Positions 38,800 to 52,904 of a stretch of 64,000 nt of DNA are shown piece by piece (position 1 is the stretch's first letter; each line of letters starts with the position of its first letter). This DNA comes from Varroa destructor (taxonomy: Eukaryota; Arthropoda; Arachnida; Mesostigmata; Varroidae). The translations under genes were made by a program, and so were the position numbers. The notes beneath the pieces are model-generated. The model was not told the origin of the DNA. It saw nothing but the letters and a program-made list of their open reading frames with translations, and ran no database searches. The DNA lies in contig NW_019211454.1 in the NCBI RefSeq assembly GCF_002443255.2, positions 51,647,885 to 51,711,884 of the forward strand. The letters run 5' to 3'.

Positions 38800-41700
38800 C
38801 ATATATTTTTTTTCATCTTAAGAACGCATTTTTCTCTGTAAAGACCTTAATCCTTGACGTTATCTGAATGTAATCTTCAATGCGAGGAAGGACTGTTTTG
38901 ACCAATACCAACATAACCGAGCACCAGAGATCTGGCGTCTGCAATAGTTAAATTCCTATAATTTTCACATATTACATAAAGACCTATCGATTCTGGATCA
39001 GTTGTTAATTTCTCTGAAATAAAAACGTCTAAATATACAACCAATAGACGGTGTAGGACCGATCAAAATGAAAACTTTTGTGAACTTAGCCAGCTTACAA
39101 TAGTAAATTTAGAGTATCATAGCCGTACATCTGGCTTTAATGAAGTCTGACCAGTTTAAACGACAAAACCGTCATTTTTACATAATGTCATCATAGGTCA
39201 AAATAGATTCATCGAGGTCTGTCACTTGCCGTAAGCTCCCGCAAAATTTCGATATCGTGCAATTATGAACCAATTTAATGGCTATGTAAACGCAAATCTT
39301 TACTGCGAACTCACTTTTGGCCTGGAACTGCCTAAGCAAAAGGCTTTATTTTTCGGTAAGCCTAGGCTTATCGTTATCGAAAAAGTTACCTTCCACTGTT
39401 TTTATTGTACAGTAAATGGTACACAATAGATTTACTCAGTTCCTTCTAGCTAGCATGTATTTAAATGGTTGCGTAAATTTGCCAATTAACTATTTTTTTT
39501 TTTATTTTTCGACAATGTATGCACTAATTATCCTAATAGGAGTCAACACGCTAGCGTAGATTATTTTGTCACTCTTGAGAGCGAAGTTAAGGAAATGTTG
39601 ATTATATGAAAACATAGCACATCCTTCCGGATCTGGGCAAACAACGTTGCATAAGCAAGTTCGTCTGGCCAACGTATCACGTGGTAGAGTAAGTTAGGAG
39701 TGGGTCTCCTATAAAAAAAAAAAAAGTATGGTAATCTGATTCAATTTCTTTCTAACAAAACGCAGCGCCAGCGCGTATCTGGCAACAATGGATGCGTTTA
39801 ACCTGAAAAATAGAGTATGAAATCAATGAAAATAATTATATTGCTATACTTTAGCATTGATGAAAAAGCAGCACTCTCATTTTGGGGTCTTTACTCACTC
39901 GAGATCTACACAGTGACCCCCCGCCCCAAACAAGAACGACTCAATGAGTGCTGATTTGTCGCTTTCCAAGCATCTCATGCTTCTGCTGGAGACTGAATTT
40001 CTGCGAACCCATCTACCGAAACGTCGACAGCCGAAGCGTGTGGTCTGTTTTTATTGAATTTGTGCACAGCTCACAGATTGTTATTGTGATGTTGTTGAGC
40101 TGTTGTGCTCGTGAATTCGTGAAATGCGAACTTCGTTGAATGATTCGCTACGCGGACAAACTTAAAATGGCTTTTGAGCGGCCTTCGGATCAAAAAGATG
40201 ATATCAACACACTATCGATAGCGAAGTCCCGATTTTGCCATCGCAAATCACTCTTTATCCGCGGGAGAATGCCACCAATATATTCTCGCCAAGAGGGAGC
40301 TTTTCTTGTTTTCGACTGATACTGCTTCAGAGTGGCAGCGCTAATAACAGCAGCCACGACAAAGAGCACAGTCCAGATATTAGCGGTGGCGGACAACTTA
40401 ATATGGTAACTATAGTTATCCTTGAAAATTCGCTGGAACACGTTATTGCTGCGGGACTACTTTGAATAACTAAACATTTCGACCTTTAAGTTCGTAGTAG
40501 CTCAATTTTCTCGAGCAAAAAGCTATACTTTTATGTTCTGGAAGGCAAGCATTTCACAGTGCGATATTTCTCACAAGGTAAGCAGACGTTCTATTCGTTT
40601 GCCACGGGCGAGGTTCCAGCCCAACGGCAACTTGACGGTGGGAAGTTTAATTTCTCAGTACATTATAAATATGATGAATCTAGATTGCAATTTATTAAGA
40701 GGTTTCTTCTAACGCACATTCTCGACGTATCTTTCTAGCTCAAGCAATGACAACAAAACATCTCATGCATATATCACAATTCCAAAGTGAGAAAATAGAA
40801 CAACGGAAAGGAAGCACGCTTCCGGCTCTGCAGATTACAATGGTTTTTATTATGATAAGGCAAACGCAAGAACTGGTGATGGCTTTAAAGACCTACTCCA
40901 GCGCCTGCGTTTCGCCTGGGCAAAGCCTGGCCGAAAGGTTACAGGGTGATAGTCACTGTGGCAGCCACCGACAATCAACACTATTGTCGTGCGTTAACTA
41001 AAGGAAACGGCATCGACTTCTGGCGTTTGGGATCCGGGGGTCATGGCGGCGATTCATTAGCTCGAACCGCCGTCACCAGCCGACCCACCTGCAAGCCTCC
41101 AGTTGGCCGACAACTAGACTCGACCGAGGTACAGCTGCGGCAGTTGGTGGAATCTGTGCAGGATAGCCCAACTTCACCGGCACCCTTGCCAGTCGAAACC
41201 GACCGAGAGCAAGGCCGGTAAAGGCTAAGCGGTGGTCCTTGTTATCGTCGTTACTATGAAAATCCGGGACCTCCTTACCTCATTGCTACCACGATTCCCT
41301 TTGCCCGCTATATCTATGCCTGTGCTGCTGGTGATACTATAACGCCAACTTCTGCTTATAAGGCTTCATAATGGGAACCTCCTTCTGTTAGATAGTAGTC
41401 GCGGTGGCGGTAGGGGATACCCTGAGTGTGGTCTAGTCCGCCGCCAGGTTGGGCAGAGCTGGCAACCGGTAGGCAGTGATGCTCTTGCCGGCCAAGCAGC
41501 CAGCGTTAGAGTGGTTAGTGGTCATAGTGCGCAATGGCTGCAATTGGTCTGTGTGGAGGATGGCCTGCCAGTTGGTGGGCTCTTTCGATTGTGGTATGGG
41601 ACAGGCATCAGCGACAGAGGGGGAATGTCGAGACGAGCCGGGATCGGGTGAATAAGGGCGACGAAGGGACGTTTTGTGGTCAGTGCCTCTGTTGGGGCGG

Positions 41701-43351
41701 CTACCGCAGTGGTGACTACTTCCACGGCCGCTGCTCACATAAAGGCGAGAGCAGTCAGGCAAATAGGCAAGCGGCTACAGCAGCAGGAGCGAACGATAGG
41801 GAGGCAGTTTAGCTCAATAGGACAAACCACCTCTTACAGGGGGAAGCACTTAAAGGGTGACAACGGTCTTTGTCCCTCGAAGCCGTACGGCGACAACAAA
41901 CCTTAGATGACCTCTTCGTGAACGGCCAAGAATCACACTGAGCACACAATCAAATGACGAAAGGGGAATCAGGAGAAAATGGAGCAGGCCGAGCCCCAAA
42001 CTATTGGGGTACGTGTGAGTGCCGGTACAGCATAGTAGAAATGGCGTGTTAGCGAGCGGAGACAAACTCGTTGACACATAAATTTCATTTGTAGTAGTGG
42101 CCTATAACACTGTGCATTATTACTTACTGTATTCGTATATTTTGCACCTACAATGTACATGGGTTAAAAAAATATTATAAAATCTTGCTCTTCATTAATA
42201 CTCAGCTTCACTATGTACCGTAATATGAGCAGTTTTTTTACACCACTCGACGATCTGACCTTGAAGGAGGGCAATGTGTCCTATAAAGGGCTATATGCGT
42301 TTTTAGTTCCAATGTTGTTTCCACTGTCAAGCGCAGGCCGATTCTCACCTTTTTCTTCGAATGGTTTTTGGGACTGAATCAGTAAACAATCACCTTATTA
42401 GTACATAGATAACTAATGAAACGCCAAGGCTCCCTTAGAGAATCAACTCGTAACGCAAATGTACGCTTCGAAGTTGCAAGAACTCAGATACAGCGTTCGA
42501 CTTGTACAAGGGTCCTAATATTTTTTTCTACTTGACAGATTTAACTAGAAACGAGAGCGAATAAAGTAGCAGCCGGTGAAATAGGTCCAAAAACGTCCAT
42601 GCAATCATGTGATTTTGTCAAATAATGATGGATCAGTCCATGCTGTTTGTTTAAATAGATATCAATCATCAAGGTCTGATGCAACTGCCACCTAAACGTC
42701 GTGACGACTGCTTCCCAGCACATTTGTTAGCTATCAGCTCACATGAGTCACTACGCTTGATAATGAATATTTTGATATCAGTTTAGATTGGTCTTTGGCC
42801 TGATAGCTTCTAACGCTCCTATTTCTGCTGGCTCACGCTGGCCTCAAAAACATCATCATCATCATCGTCTTTGCATAGCTTGTCCGTACGTGGCTTCTGC
42901 CTCAGCCGCCGCCTTGAATGCCGTAATCACTGTGGTGAGCTGATGCCGTCCGCGCTGATGCCGTCGACTGGAAGAACAATAGTACATTTAGTTGTATTCC
43001 AACATTGATGCAATAACTACCATTAGTGAGTCAGCTAGCAGAAATGGATGGTCGAATTGTTACAGAGTGACTTCAACGGACGATACACGGCGCTATCAAG
43101 CTTTATGCAAAGGTACAAAGTGCACACCTGTTCATTGGGAGGCAATAGGAAAAAGAACGGGGGACTTTAATTAGTGTTTGCGTAGTATGCGTACTCATAA
43201 CGCTTTTCATCATCTGCTGCGCAGCGGCACAATGCGCCAATATAAGATTGACCTTTCCTAATACTATCGTTGTTGGGATTAGAAAATTCCATACTGTTCC
43301 TGGCTTGACATTACAATGCCGTTGGCCGTACGGAGCTTAGTGCCTTAACTC

Positions 43352-43401
43352 GCACAAGTTGGGGTGTTTTCGGAGTGCACAAGTTGGGGTGGGTACGGAG
43401 A
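43352..43401. repeat. 25-bp tandem duplication
   Basis: GCACAAGTTGGGGTG and the next ten bases occur twice in direct succession, with about 21 of 25 positions identical. It is a small, fairly recent tandem duplication in noncoding DNA. Confidence 0.85.
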
Positions 43402-45120
43402 GTACTGTCCCATTATCATGTTAAATTTTGTGACTATAGTAGGAATTTTAATATTAATCCAATGCACCACTGGCCAGTTATCACGCAAATGCTAGAAAAG
43501 GCTCAAGAAGAGTTTTACGGCAACGATATTAGTTAGCTGAACTAGGCTTTTTTTTGGTTTGGTGGGATATTGGTGGGAATACTTACAGGAACGTTTGTAT
43601 ACATGCACGTTGACCTAATATTCTAAACTTAACTACTCATTCTACACACTACAGGGAAGGTCACAACTGATAATACCTAAAAAGTGTCCTTAGAAGAAAA
43701 TATGCTCTATGTGTAGATGTTTTTAAATCGTTAACTAGCCAACACTGGCTGGATTTTTAGGCAGATTCACTTTTTGCTTTTGACTTGTTTACCATTCCGG
43801 CTTCTTCGAACGATGGTCGCTAGCTACTGCTGTTGTCCTATTAGCTATATAACCGTTCCATCAGTCACAGGACACATTGAGTTACGTCAATAGTAACGTC
43901 TCTTCGTTTGATTGGTTCTGAAGTTTCAAATGTGCGAGTCAGTCCTCATATTCCACCTGCAGAGACCGAGCCTTTCCTCCCCATCATTCGTACATCTATA
44001 TTCTTCTCTAGTACAATGCACCTTCTGTCATGTGAACTGTTACCGATTCTTCTGAAACAATAACGTCACGTCATCAGAATCCAAAGCAGCATCAACAACA
44101 ACACTACCGACAACGTTAGCTATTAGCGAGGTGCTTCATGCCTCATCTGACGCCACCACTCGCCGATAAACTGCAGCCGTCCGACGCCGCTCGGCTGTCT
44201 TCCTGACGCGACGATCATCGCTATTACTTTCGTCGCCTTTGATTCGTTTCTGCTGCTGCTTCTGCTGCTGTTTGCTCTTATAAAAGAATCTATAGCGAGA
44301 CACTGCGCCGTATAATTATAATGGCTAGAAACAGAACCCTAATGAAACATCCTTGCTGTTAATCTCGCTTAATTTCCTTCGAGGTTTTTATCAATAAACT
44401 TACACTACCATCACCACTGTCATCTTTCATCATTTTTGTGATTTTATTAGACGCTTGTCGATCACAGCCGCTCCCGTCTGTGTCGTTTAAACTTACTTAC
44501 GATGGGCAGACGAAAAAAAAACATACGATGTGAGGCCCTTGTGTGATAGAGCGAACTGACTGGCTGCGCGGTTAATAGACTAGTCTACCTATAATAGTAG
44601 CAGATAATGAAAATAGGCGTCAAAATTTGAAATGTCACAGTCTAGAAACGTTTAAGGAGCAAGATGAGGTCGGTAAGGCCTGACGATGTCTGCATGATTC
44701 GACGCTGTTCACAGGACATCATACTATATAGTAGATACTCGAAATGTTTGCCGCTTTAGTGCAAACTGTGCTTCATCAATTAGGATCATTAAGGACGAAA
44801 TAATAGGGATTGGTTACCATCACTAAAACTTTGTTACGCTGTATTCTGTTCTTGTTATTATCGTGGAGATGGGCTTTGAGATTATCAAATGGCAACAGTT
44901 TTTCTTGACCAAACAACTACACCATGCATGGGCGTTTGCAACTTTAACACGTGGCCTCTGTCACTTATTTCCATTATGCGAAATTTAATCTCGCATCTGG
45001 AATGCCTCACAATATATTCTAGACCCAAACGGATCCGAACTTCGTCTACAAATGGCAACTTCAACGCTAAATATTTGGTGGCAAGCTGCGACTTCACGCG
45101 GTGACAAGCAGCTCCGATGG

Positions 45121-45318
45121 TCATCGTGGACAGTTCCTGCAGCCGCGAGCTTCTTCGTCTGTCAGCGGAGCAGGGATAGGACTGATGAAGCAAACCATCA
45201 ATCCCTTTCGAACCATCTTGCTCTTTGACGAATAGGCGATAGTAGTCAGCAAGGACAGTACAATGAAAGCAACAACAAGATCAACGACAAGTAGGAAAAG
45301 GCTTGCCTTCGAGCCCAT
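45121..45318 (-). CDS. Short ORF with hydrophobic N terminus (possible secreted or membrane peptide)
   Basis: An ATG-started minus-strand frame of 65 codons begins MGSKASLFLLVVDLVVAFIV. This is a hydrophobic segment long enough for a signal peptide or one membrane anchor. It continues into a short tail with three cysteines that ends RGCRNCPR before TGA. The start context is mediocre. No splice donor or family motif clearly supports it. The C-terminal NCPR recalls inotocin (CLITNCPRG), but the cysteine spacing is wrong and the position at the end of the ORF is wrong. Most likely a chance ORF, noted for its signal-like start. Confidence 0.15.
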   Translation of the reverse strand: MGSKASLFLLVVDLVVAFIVLSLLTTIAYSSKSKMVRKGLMVCFISPIPAPLTDEEARGCRNCPR

Positions 45319-48300
45319 ACAAACGCATAGACGTCACCGCGTGACTGCTACACGGCCATAGTACCATAGATCCTAGCAGCAGAATAAAGATTCGACTCTA
45401 CAATTTCGCTGCATGGAATTAATCTATAACGTTTATCAAGCAGCACTTCAACAAACGTATTGAGCTATAGTCCTGGCCTCACTCAGACGCTTTAGCATGC
45501 CTTTGCCAGCAACTAAGCGTTCAGGCGTTCAGAACCGGTGGCCAAGCAACGCTCTATCGAGCTGGCCGGCTGCCAACCCGCTGCACTGCGTATAGCTAGA
45601 CAATGACAAACCAACCTGTAATTACTCGACTTTCTTGGCGAAAACAAAAAAAAAACAGCATCTGGCCTTCTTTCCTTGCGAACATACTCAAGACCTACAT
45701 GAGTATCTACATATATCCATCCAGAGCACTGGCGCTGTTCAATGTGCGCGAACCAGCTCTCGATGTTATAGCGGTTACCAGTAGAGAACCACGACAAAAA
45801 ACGCAACGAGTATTCGTAGCCGCGGGACACGTTCTATTTCTGTTATTCTGTTCTTTGTTGACGAATGTTGCGGTAGCAAGCAACCGCTAAAAACACTGAC
45901 TTATTCTTCTTCTGCTCCTACTAATAATTATAATTATTCGAATAATAATGACGATACTAATAATAATTATTATATTGTTTTTACTATATTCGTCTTCTTG
46001 TCGCCGTCGTGGTCTCTTCGTTTGCCTACCTCGTACATTCGGTGGCTTCGGTTCGGTTTTATCGTCTATTAGCACATGTAATTATAGTTTCGAAGTCGAA
46101 TAGTCATCAGAGAGCTCTGCAGTATCTTCATTCGTACTGGCCGCATCGCTTGCCCTTCGTCTTCCTCTGAATTTGTGCTGAGGTGGCGGCTGCCGCTGGT
46201 GCCACGGATGGTGCGATTGTCGTCTCCATCGCAGTGCCTGTTACCTCTGCACCAGGCACTCGTGGAAATACCGATTCGTACTTCGTTGACTCTTGCCTGA
46301 AGTTTAGCTGGGCGGATGGCATAATTGCTTTCTCTAATTTTGTCTCGCTATCTGGCTGGCGACTAATTCTACGATTTAATTTTGCGGAATGGGCTAGCAT
46401 GGTAGCCATAATCCGCCGACCGCTGCCGCTGCTGCTGCCCTTCGATTCGTCGCGAGGACGAACGGCATCCGCCACACAGCGGCTCGTCAAACATTAGTCA
46501 CTTGTCAGATCTGTTTTGCGGTTGCCAGAACTTGTTGGGTAGTTGCATAGCCGATACTTCAATATGATGTTGGAGATGTAGCCGAGATTCTCGCTTCTTC
46601 GTGTAGCTGTCATAAAGTGATTGACTTTTCCTAAAGAAACAGTCGAATCTAGGCGGCGATCTAGCGACGACAGCAAAGCAGTAAACACGATGTTAGGTGA
46701 CCCTGCTCTGAGCTTTACGGGATACAGTTAAGGATTACCTGACCTTATCTGGGTTTACAGATGACCACGTTGTCTTTGGTTTTCAGGAAAATCATTTCGC
46801 CAAAACATGGGTTGCGCAAATCAGATGTCTCAGGGCACATTATTAGGGGTCTCTCCGACAAAAGCGGCAAGTCCCCTGAAGCTGAAGATAACAGGATTCC
46901 AGCTTAAGACGAACTTTTTCTCGTTTACACGTTGTTGCAAGATTTAAACGTTGAACCTTCTCTGTCGCATCTGACTGACCAGACCCGTCAAATCAATCTA
47001 GCACCGCCTGTAATGGAAAAGTTAAATTATTTGAAAATCGCTCTTTCCTACGGATACTACTACCACTACTCATAAGTACGCAGGCACATTTGAACATGGA
47101 TTGATTCCGGTCTTTCTCGTATCACGAGCCAGCAGTGCTGATCCACATCAGCGGTACGTGTGCAGTCGCCCACGCCAATAAGCGACTACTATCTTTCGGT
47201 TCAGTTGTACGCGCACAGCTGCCGCCTCATAAGCGCGCACGCCTTCATTCAAGTTTATATATGAGTACCCACGTTAGCTTTAATAGGAAGGGGAACCAGC
47301 AGTGGGGGGACGTCGTCAATGTGCTATATGCCGCCATCAACCAAAAAACATGCTGCATTGATTACGTATGTACATGACGAAGTACAACTATTGTAAGTGT
47401 TGTCCTAGCTGCCGTACGCCGGCACCGTATCGACTAGCTAACACAAACAACGCACAAATATATTGAAGTGTAATATTCGAGCGTCAACTCCTTCTCCGGA
47501 TGCAGTAAATACTACGATTTGTACTGGAGCCTCTGAATGAATTGCTTTATTAGTTGTCGCTTTCGTCGTTGCAGCTTCAGTGTGTCTCTGTGTGTTCTCT
47601 GTATGTAGAAACATTAGTACGCCAGCCGACGCCTAGCCATCGAGCAGGCCAACGCTAAATACAAATCTACGCACTGTGACACTATGATACAAATCGCTGA
47701 TTGTTCTCTGGGCCTAAGCCTGTCGTGGCCGTCGCGAGCTCTGGGCTTTCCGCCCTGCTGATTTTCGTGGTAGTTGTCCCGGACCACGAACCGCGCGGGC
47801 TAAGGGCCGCACAAACAACACCCGAATGCATCCAACTACAACACGTCCTATGTAATATGTGGCTAACCACAGAAAATCTGTTGTCAGATTATCATCGATA
47901 AATATATTTGCATATGCCTATGCATACACGCACGTGCACACGCACGGAATAACAAGTAAAAATGAATCATAAGTTGAAAACGAGCTGAAGGCGACCCCCT
48001 GACGAAAAATCATTGTCGTACAAATTGTGTTGTCGTCGTTGTCACTGTAGCATTTTTTATTGCTGCTGTTGCATACCGCTTCCTTTAAACTCGAGTAGGA
48101 GTAACTTCTCCTCAAAGTTATGCTGTAGCAATCGGGCCCATAAAGTTCGGGCGACAGCAGTTAGCCACAGGCATTTCTAACCTGGCAGTGTGAGGCACGT
48201 GGTGATATCTAGTTGTGACCTGATGGTTTCGAACGAACGAGTGGACGGAGAATTCGGATCCATGCAACGCGCGCACATAATGCACAAGTTCAAGCAGCCA

Positions 48301-50869
48301 GTGACGATAATCATTGTATATAATGCTGGGCTTAATGAGATTTTCATAACTTTCTGCGTTCACCATATACACCTCCGCTGCTGCTCACATATATGCACTA
48401 TGTCCACTATTTATTGTACATACGACCCTTATTCGTGTGCAGAGCCAACCAAGATTATGTTCACAGGATCATCAGAGGTCTCTCATCACCGCATTTGCGT
48501 TCGAACAATTACAGGCAACGACGATAGTAACAAAGCAAAAAGGTTGAATGTAAGCAAGTATTTGTCGTTGCTTTGCTGTCTACCTATAACACAGCATCGA
48601 CTCGACGGCAGGTACGGGCACCCTCGGCTCACAAATGCCGACAACATATTCATCAACAACGACTCAGTCAAAAGCATCCCCAACAACAAAAGATCATCAA
48701 CAATAACAACAATGCCATTTGGACTCGATGGCTCCAGTAGTTACGTATCATTGCGCGGAAGAATTGGCGAAAAATCTGGACAGACGATGAGCAGACAAAT
48801 CAGGAACTGAGTGTAGAGGCTAACTCTTACGTTCAGTGCATCCTGTTCTCTCGATTGTGGTCCCATCTGCATATATTAGCCGGAAACAAATAGGAGAATA
48901 TCACAGTCTCCTTGATATCATCATCATCATCACCCAGTAATGATCATCTCGATGATAGTTTGCTGCTCTGTACAGATCTGGGACTTAGTCAGGCATTTTT
49001 ATAACATCGAGGGGCTACTTCACGAAACCCCTGGCGGATCAGCCAGCATTGTGGTCGGCCAGATCTCTCGATCGGACGAATACCGCAAGGATACTTTATG
49101 CACGACATAATCGCCACCGGCGATCACCCGGTGTTACTGTCTACCTACAGGTGCACTTATACCTGTGGTCACAGGAGTATGGGCAGCAGAAACATCAACA
49201 GCAATAATGGTACCAACAAAGTCCCGCAATGAATGATACGGAGGAAAGGCAGCGGCACGGTCGCATACTGATGAGTCAGTGACTGCTAATTTATATCCTG
49301 TACACCTTCCGGCGGCCGAACGGTGCCGTCCATGTGTTTTTCGCAATATAACACCATCGTATTGTAGGACCGACAGTAGGTCGCTGTATGGATTTTCAGT
49401 GCTAGAAATAGGCACAGATGATGAGGAAACAAACAATTTAAATCCATTATTCGTATGCTATATATAATACAATAGAAAACGTATATAGGTTTATCGGCAC
49501 ACATGCATATATGTATGTGTTCTTCAGTAATTATTGTACATCACCACTGATCGTGGTTAGCATTGACGCCGAAATTGCCTTAGATTTCCTTTGTCTACGG
49601 AACTGTCAGCTGTGGTCAGTTAGATGACCATAACTAGACGCTTTATGTCTATGTAAAAGCTGGCTAAAATTAGCGGCAGCTGGATAAAAATAACCCGGTA
49701 AACAAATTTATGTAAATACCGCCCATTTAAATATGTCACATTGCGACCCATTAAATATTAAAACCATTAAAAAACAGCTTCGTCAAGTATCGCTGGCTAT
49801 ATCTAATGGGCATAAGTTTCGTTTGTTGGTACGTTTGCGATTAGCAAATGAGAGACTGTAGGACCCGTTACTTCTGCTGAACACACAATTCCATCGTAGA
49901 TTGTTCGATTAAGTCCAGAAATTGGTAAAATTCAATACTCATTAACTTAATCCATGCTGAATTAGCGGTTTCATAATGAATCTGAACTGGCCTTTCCCTT
50001 CCTACGACACGAACTATACAAACTATTATTATTATTATATACAAATTATCAACAGTCATTATTATATCGTCGGCGTTATACATAATACGTAATTTGACGT
50101 GGATCAATCAGATAAATCCTTGCGAATTCCCGGTCAGGAGTGATTGTCGCCAGTCGGGTGTTTAAACCAGAACAGAAAACAGTGACTAAGTACAACTAGA
50201 ATCACTATACTTCATCTTTCGACAGTGTTCTGCATGCACTAGATACTAAAATATATAAAAAAATAAATACTAAATAAATAAAAAGTAAAATTCAGTAGAT
50301 ATAAAAAGAATTTTGCCTTGTTTGTAAGCCCTTCTTTTATATGATCTCTTTTGTCATTACATTAGGTGCAGCTCTTATTTTGAGTGAGAGTACCATAGGC
50401 AAGAAAAAAAACTTACAAATTTTCTGGATACTAACATCGGAAGTTAATCGAACGATATTGATAAATTTTGGCGTTTTTACAGACATATCGTCACGTATTA
50501 TGAAATGTATTTGTCAGTATAACTAAAGCATGGTTATCCTCATGGCTGACCTCAGTATATAAAGAATGGACTGAACAAAGCCAATTTCTATATATTTTAA
50601 ATCAACATCTCGCTCACTGATGAAATTCTATGGACCTAAAATGCATAAGCTTTTTTTTTTTTAATAATATGCTAATCCCGTATTGATACTAATGGTATTT
50701 TTTTGCATTATGACATTAAGCGTAGTGTAAAAAAAATCTACTTCCTTTGTATGCAACATATGGTTATCTTTATAGACAGTATCGAAGAATCCAACAGAAC
50801 TTCGTTATACAAAAAGTTGGATGTTAACAGGAAAAAAATAGTTCATCCTCAACCAGCCAAACACTGTCC
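45319..50869. other. Gene-empty stretch
   Basis: The longest frame in the window (206 codons, + strand, 48190-48810) lies here. It opens with GTG, has ordinary AT/GC third positions and no domain, and one frame of that length is expected by chance in 64 kb. AAT/ATA-rich patches occur near 45.92-45.99 and 50.02-50.06 kb. Confidence 0.6.
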
Positions 50870-51320
50870 ACCTCTGTTTCTCTACTATGGATCCTCTGTT
50901 TCATCTTCTCCTGTTTGTCTATCCCACTCATTCCCGTCTCTGCGCTCTTCCCCTCAGCCACCTCGCCGCCACCCCCTGGCTTCGCAAGTCCTCTCGCTCT
51001 CATCTGTCATTCGTAGTTCAGGCTGAGTTCGTTGCGTTACTAACGAGCAATTGTATTTTCTTATTTCGTTTTAATCCCCCCGCCCGCCCGCGCGCCTCGA
51101 TCCAATACTCTAGGTTCCTTCGTCGCTGCCCTTTCCCCACCCCCATACCGGGACCTAGCCACCAAGCTGCCAAACCCTGCAACCCTGGCTGCCCCCGCGT
51201 CGGTCCCAGTTTGCTGCCAATGCTGCTGTTGGCCCGCCCGGCTTCGTTCTCTAAAAAAACTCTCCCACTTCAAGTCTTCGTACCACCCCCGCAACTAGCA
51301 CTCGGTGAGGAGTTGGCGGC
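50870..51320. other. Pyrimidine-rich, C-rich tract; no convincing gene
   Basis: The + strand is enriched in C and T and contains short C runs and CCCG repeats around 51077-51092. A 158-codon ATG frame runs from 50887 to 51363. It starts with a hydrophobic stretch (MDPLFHLLLFVYPTHSRL) and continues Pro- and Ser-rich. No domain or splice signal supports it, and few stops are expected in such composition. It may be an untranslated exon or simple skewed DNA. Confidence 0.35.
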
Positions 51321-52510
51321 GATCAGAGCTACTGCGGTTCTAACAGCAGTGGCTGCGCTTTAACTGCAGCTTTGAATGAGCCGACGGCTCTTTAGTCCTC
51401 ATCGTGTTCGTCGTTGTTGTAGTAGTAATGGTAGTAGAAATAGTCGGCAGGTTTTCATTAAAAAATTCACCATTGCGATGCAGCCTGTAGTCGCCCCTCT
51501 GCCTACCGACCTCTTAGGGCTGTGCCCGAAACTTGAAGGCTGAAATCAGGCGTCTGCTACCGAAGCCAGCATCATCCTCTATCTGTTCTCGTCTGTAGTG
51601 GAAAAAAAGGAAACTGTGGGATGACTCACTTAAAAAGCTGCTCTGTTTTCATCGACCAATCCTAGTCCAACTACTGGACTACTGCTGTTGTTGCCCATAG
51701 CATGGCGCTACTATGTAGGCCAGACAAGCCTATAGCTGGACTGAACGCATATATATACATATACATGTGTATATGTAGCAGTACCAGAAGCAGCAGCAGA
51801 ATTAGTGACTAAAGCATTTGGAATAAAGCGACATAAAGGCGAAGAAGAGGCTCGCAAAGGTCAACATTCATCGAAGCAAGAGATAAAGCGCAAGAGTGGC
51901 AAAATGAGGTTGAGCGCGTTTTTCGATGTCTATATGTCGTCCGCACCACCAAAGCGTGGCTGAATACCGTACTTTCGCTACTAAAATGAAGGGAATAGGG
52001 AAAGCTTGGAGGGTCTTAGAGGAGATGTACTTGAGCTGTGTGCAGCGGCCCATCATCATAGGCAGACACATCAGAGGAACGCATATAGCGCATTGAGGGA
52101 GCTGCCATCAACCTACAATACTGAGAAGCAAAATTACCACTACAACTAATGCTACTACCTACTACAGGAGAAAAAAAATATGAGAATCTACAACAGTAGC
52201 ACAGGCACCGCTAACAATAAGGCCAACGCGAAATGAAACTATGATTAAAACTGTTAATGGTATTTACCAAGGATTTGTGTCGTGCTCTTGAGCTCAATCT
52301 CAAGAATACAACGACGATAACGACGACAACGAAGGTTTTGCTAGTCGCGCCGCATTACCCGTGGCAGAGCGGGTTGAAGTTTACGCCGCTACTACCTCCA
52401 GTACTTCTTTTTCCTCTTGAACCCCTGACTATATGTCCCCATTTACTAAGCAGACCTCTTTAACTGTGCCTACTCTCTACTTTTGCTGGTAGGTCCCCCT
52501 TGATCTCTAG
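51321..52510. other. Noncoding stretch before the 52.5-kb exon candidate
   Basis: Short frames only. A GTAGGT-type donor motif lies near 52490, immediately before the 52510 acceptor, too close for both to be used in one intron. Confidence 0.5.
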
Positions 52511-52648
52511 TTTTTCTCGGCCACTAGAGTGGGATCAGCGAACAGATTAAATATGAACATCGGCAAGACAACGGCGCGACGCGTACCCACAAGAGAATTT
52601 GCTGTGGATCCCTCTCAGTCGAAGAGTCTTACGGCGGTAGTAGATTGA
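52511..52648 (+). CDS. Weak candidate 3'-terminal exon
   Basis: A pyrimidine-rich acceptor ending CCCCCTTGATCTCTAG is followed by 45 open codons and TGA. The peptide runs from FFSATRVGSANRLNMNIG through RVPTREFAVDPSQSKS to LTAVVD. Codon use is rich in G- and A-starting codons. An internal ATG (52553) has A at -3, so a 31-codon small ORF is an alternative reading. Only weak AATAAA-like hexamers follow. It lies about 260 bp upstream of the mariner. No family was recognised. Confidence 0.22.
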   Translation, partial: FFSATRVGSANRLNMNIGKTTARRVPTREFAVDPSQSKSLTAVVD

Positions 52649-52904
52649 ACGAACAATCAGGATGTTGTATATTAAGATACTTACGTCCGAAATTCACATA
52701 AATATTATAACGTTCGGAAAGATTTTAATATCATCTTTCGGTCAGAAAAAAACAATGGCGAATTCATCATTATGATAAACATGGACAACGCAACGTTCAA
52801 GGATAACTGTATGAACTTTTTCCAATCAGTTTGAGTTTAGGTTTACCTTGAAGATTACTATTCGCTATTGTTAATTACACGTTATCGGTACAACTAAATG
52901 TGTA

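Larger units (their letters stand above)
37472..45120. other. Gene-empty stretch
   Basis: Small G/C-richer patches at 37.85-38.3 and 40.9-41.9 kb carry overlapping chance frames. The rest is AT-rich and without recognisable structure, apart from an AT microsatellite and a 25-bp duplication. Confidence 0.6.

Noticed and set aside
45121..45145. NCPR ending resembling inotocin/vasopressin-type peptide
   Set aside because: The cysteines are two residues apart rather than four, it is at the ORF's end, and no neurophysin follows.
48242..48260. TGGACGGAGAA match to the start of miR-184
   Set aside because: The rest of the highly conserved mature sequence does not match and no suitable hairpin is evident.
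48190..48810. 206-codon + frame, the longest in the window
   Set aside because: It opens with GTG rather than ATG and has no domain or splice support. About one such frame is expected by chance in six frames of 64 kb.
50887..51363. 158-codon ATG frame with hydrophobic start
   Set aside because: Pyrimidine-rich composition explains both the open frame and the Leu/Pro/Ser content. No family or splice evidence.
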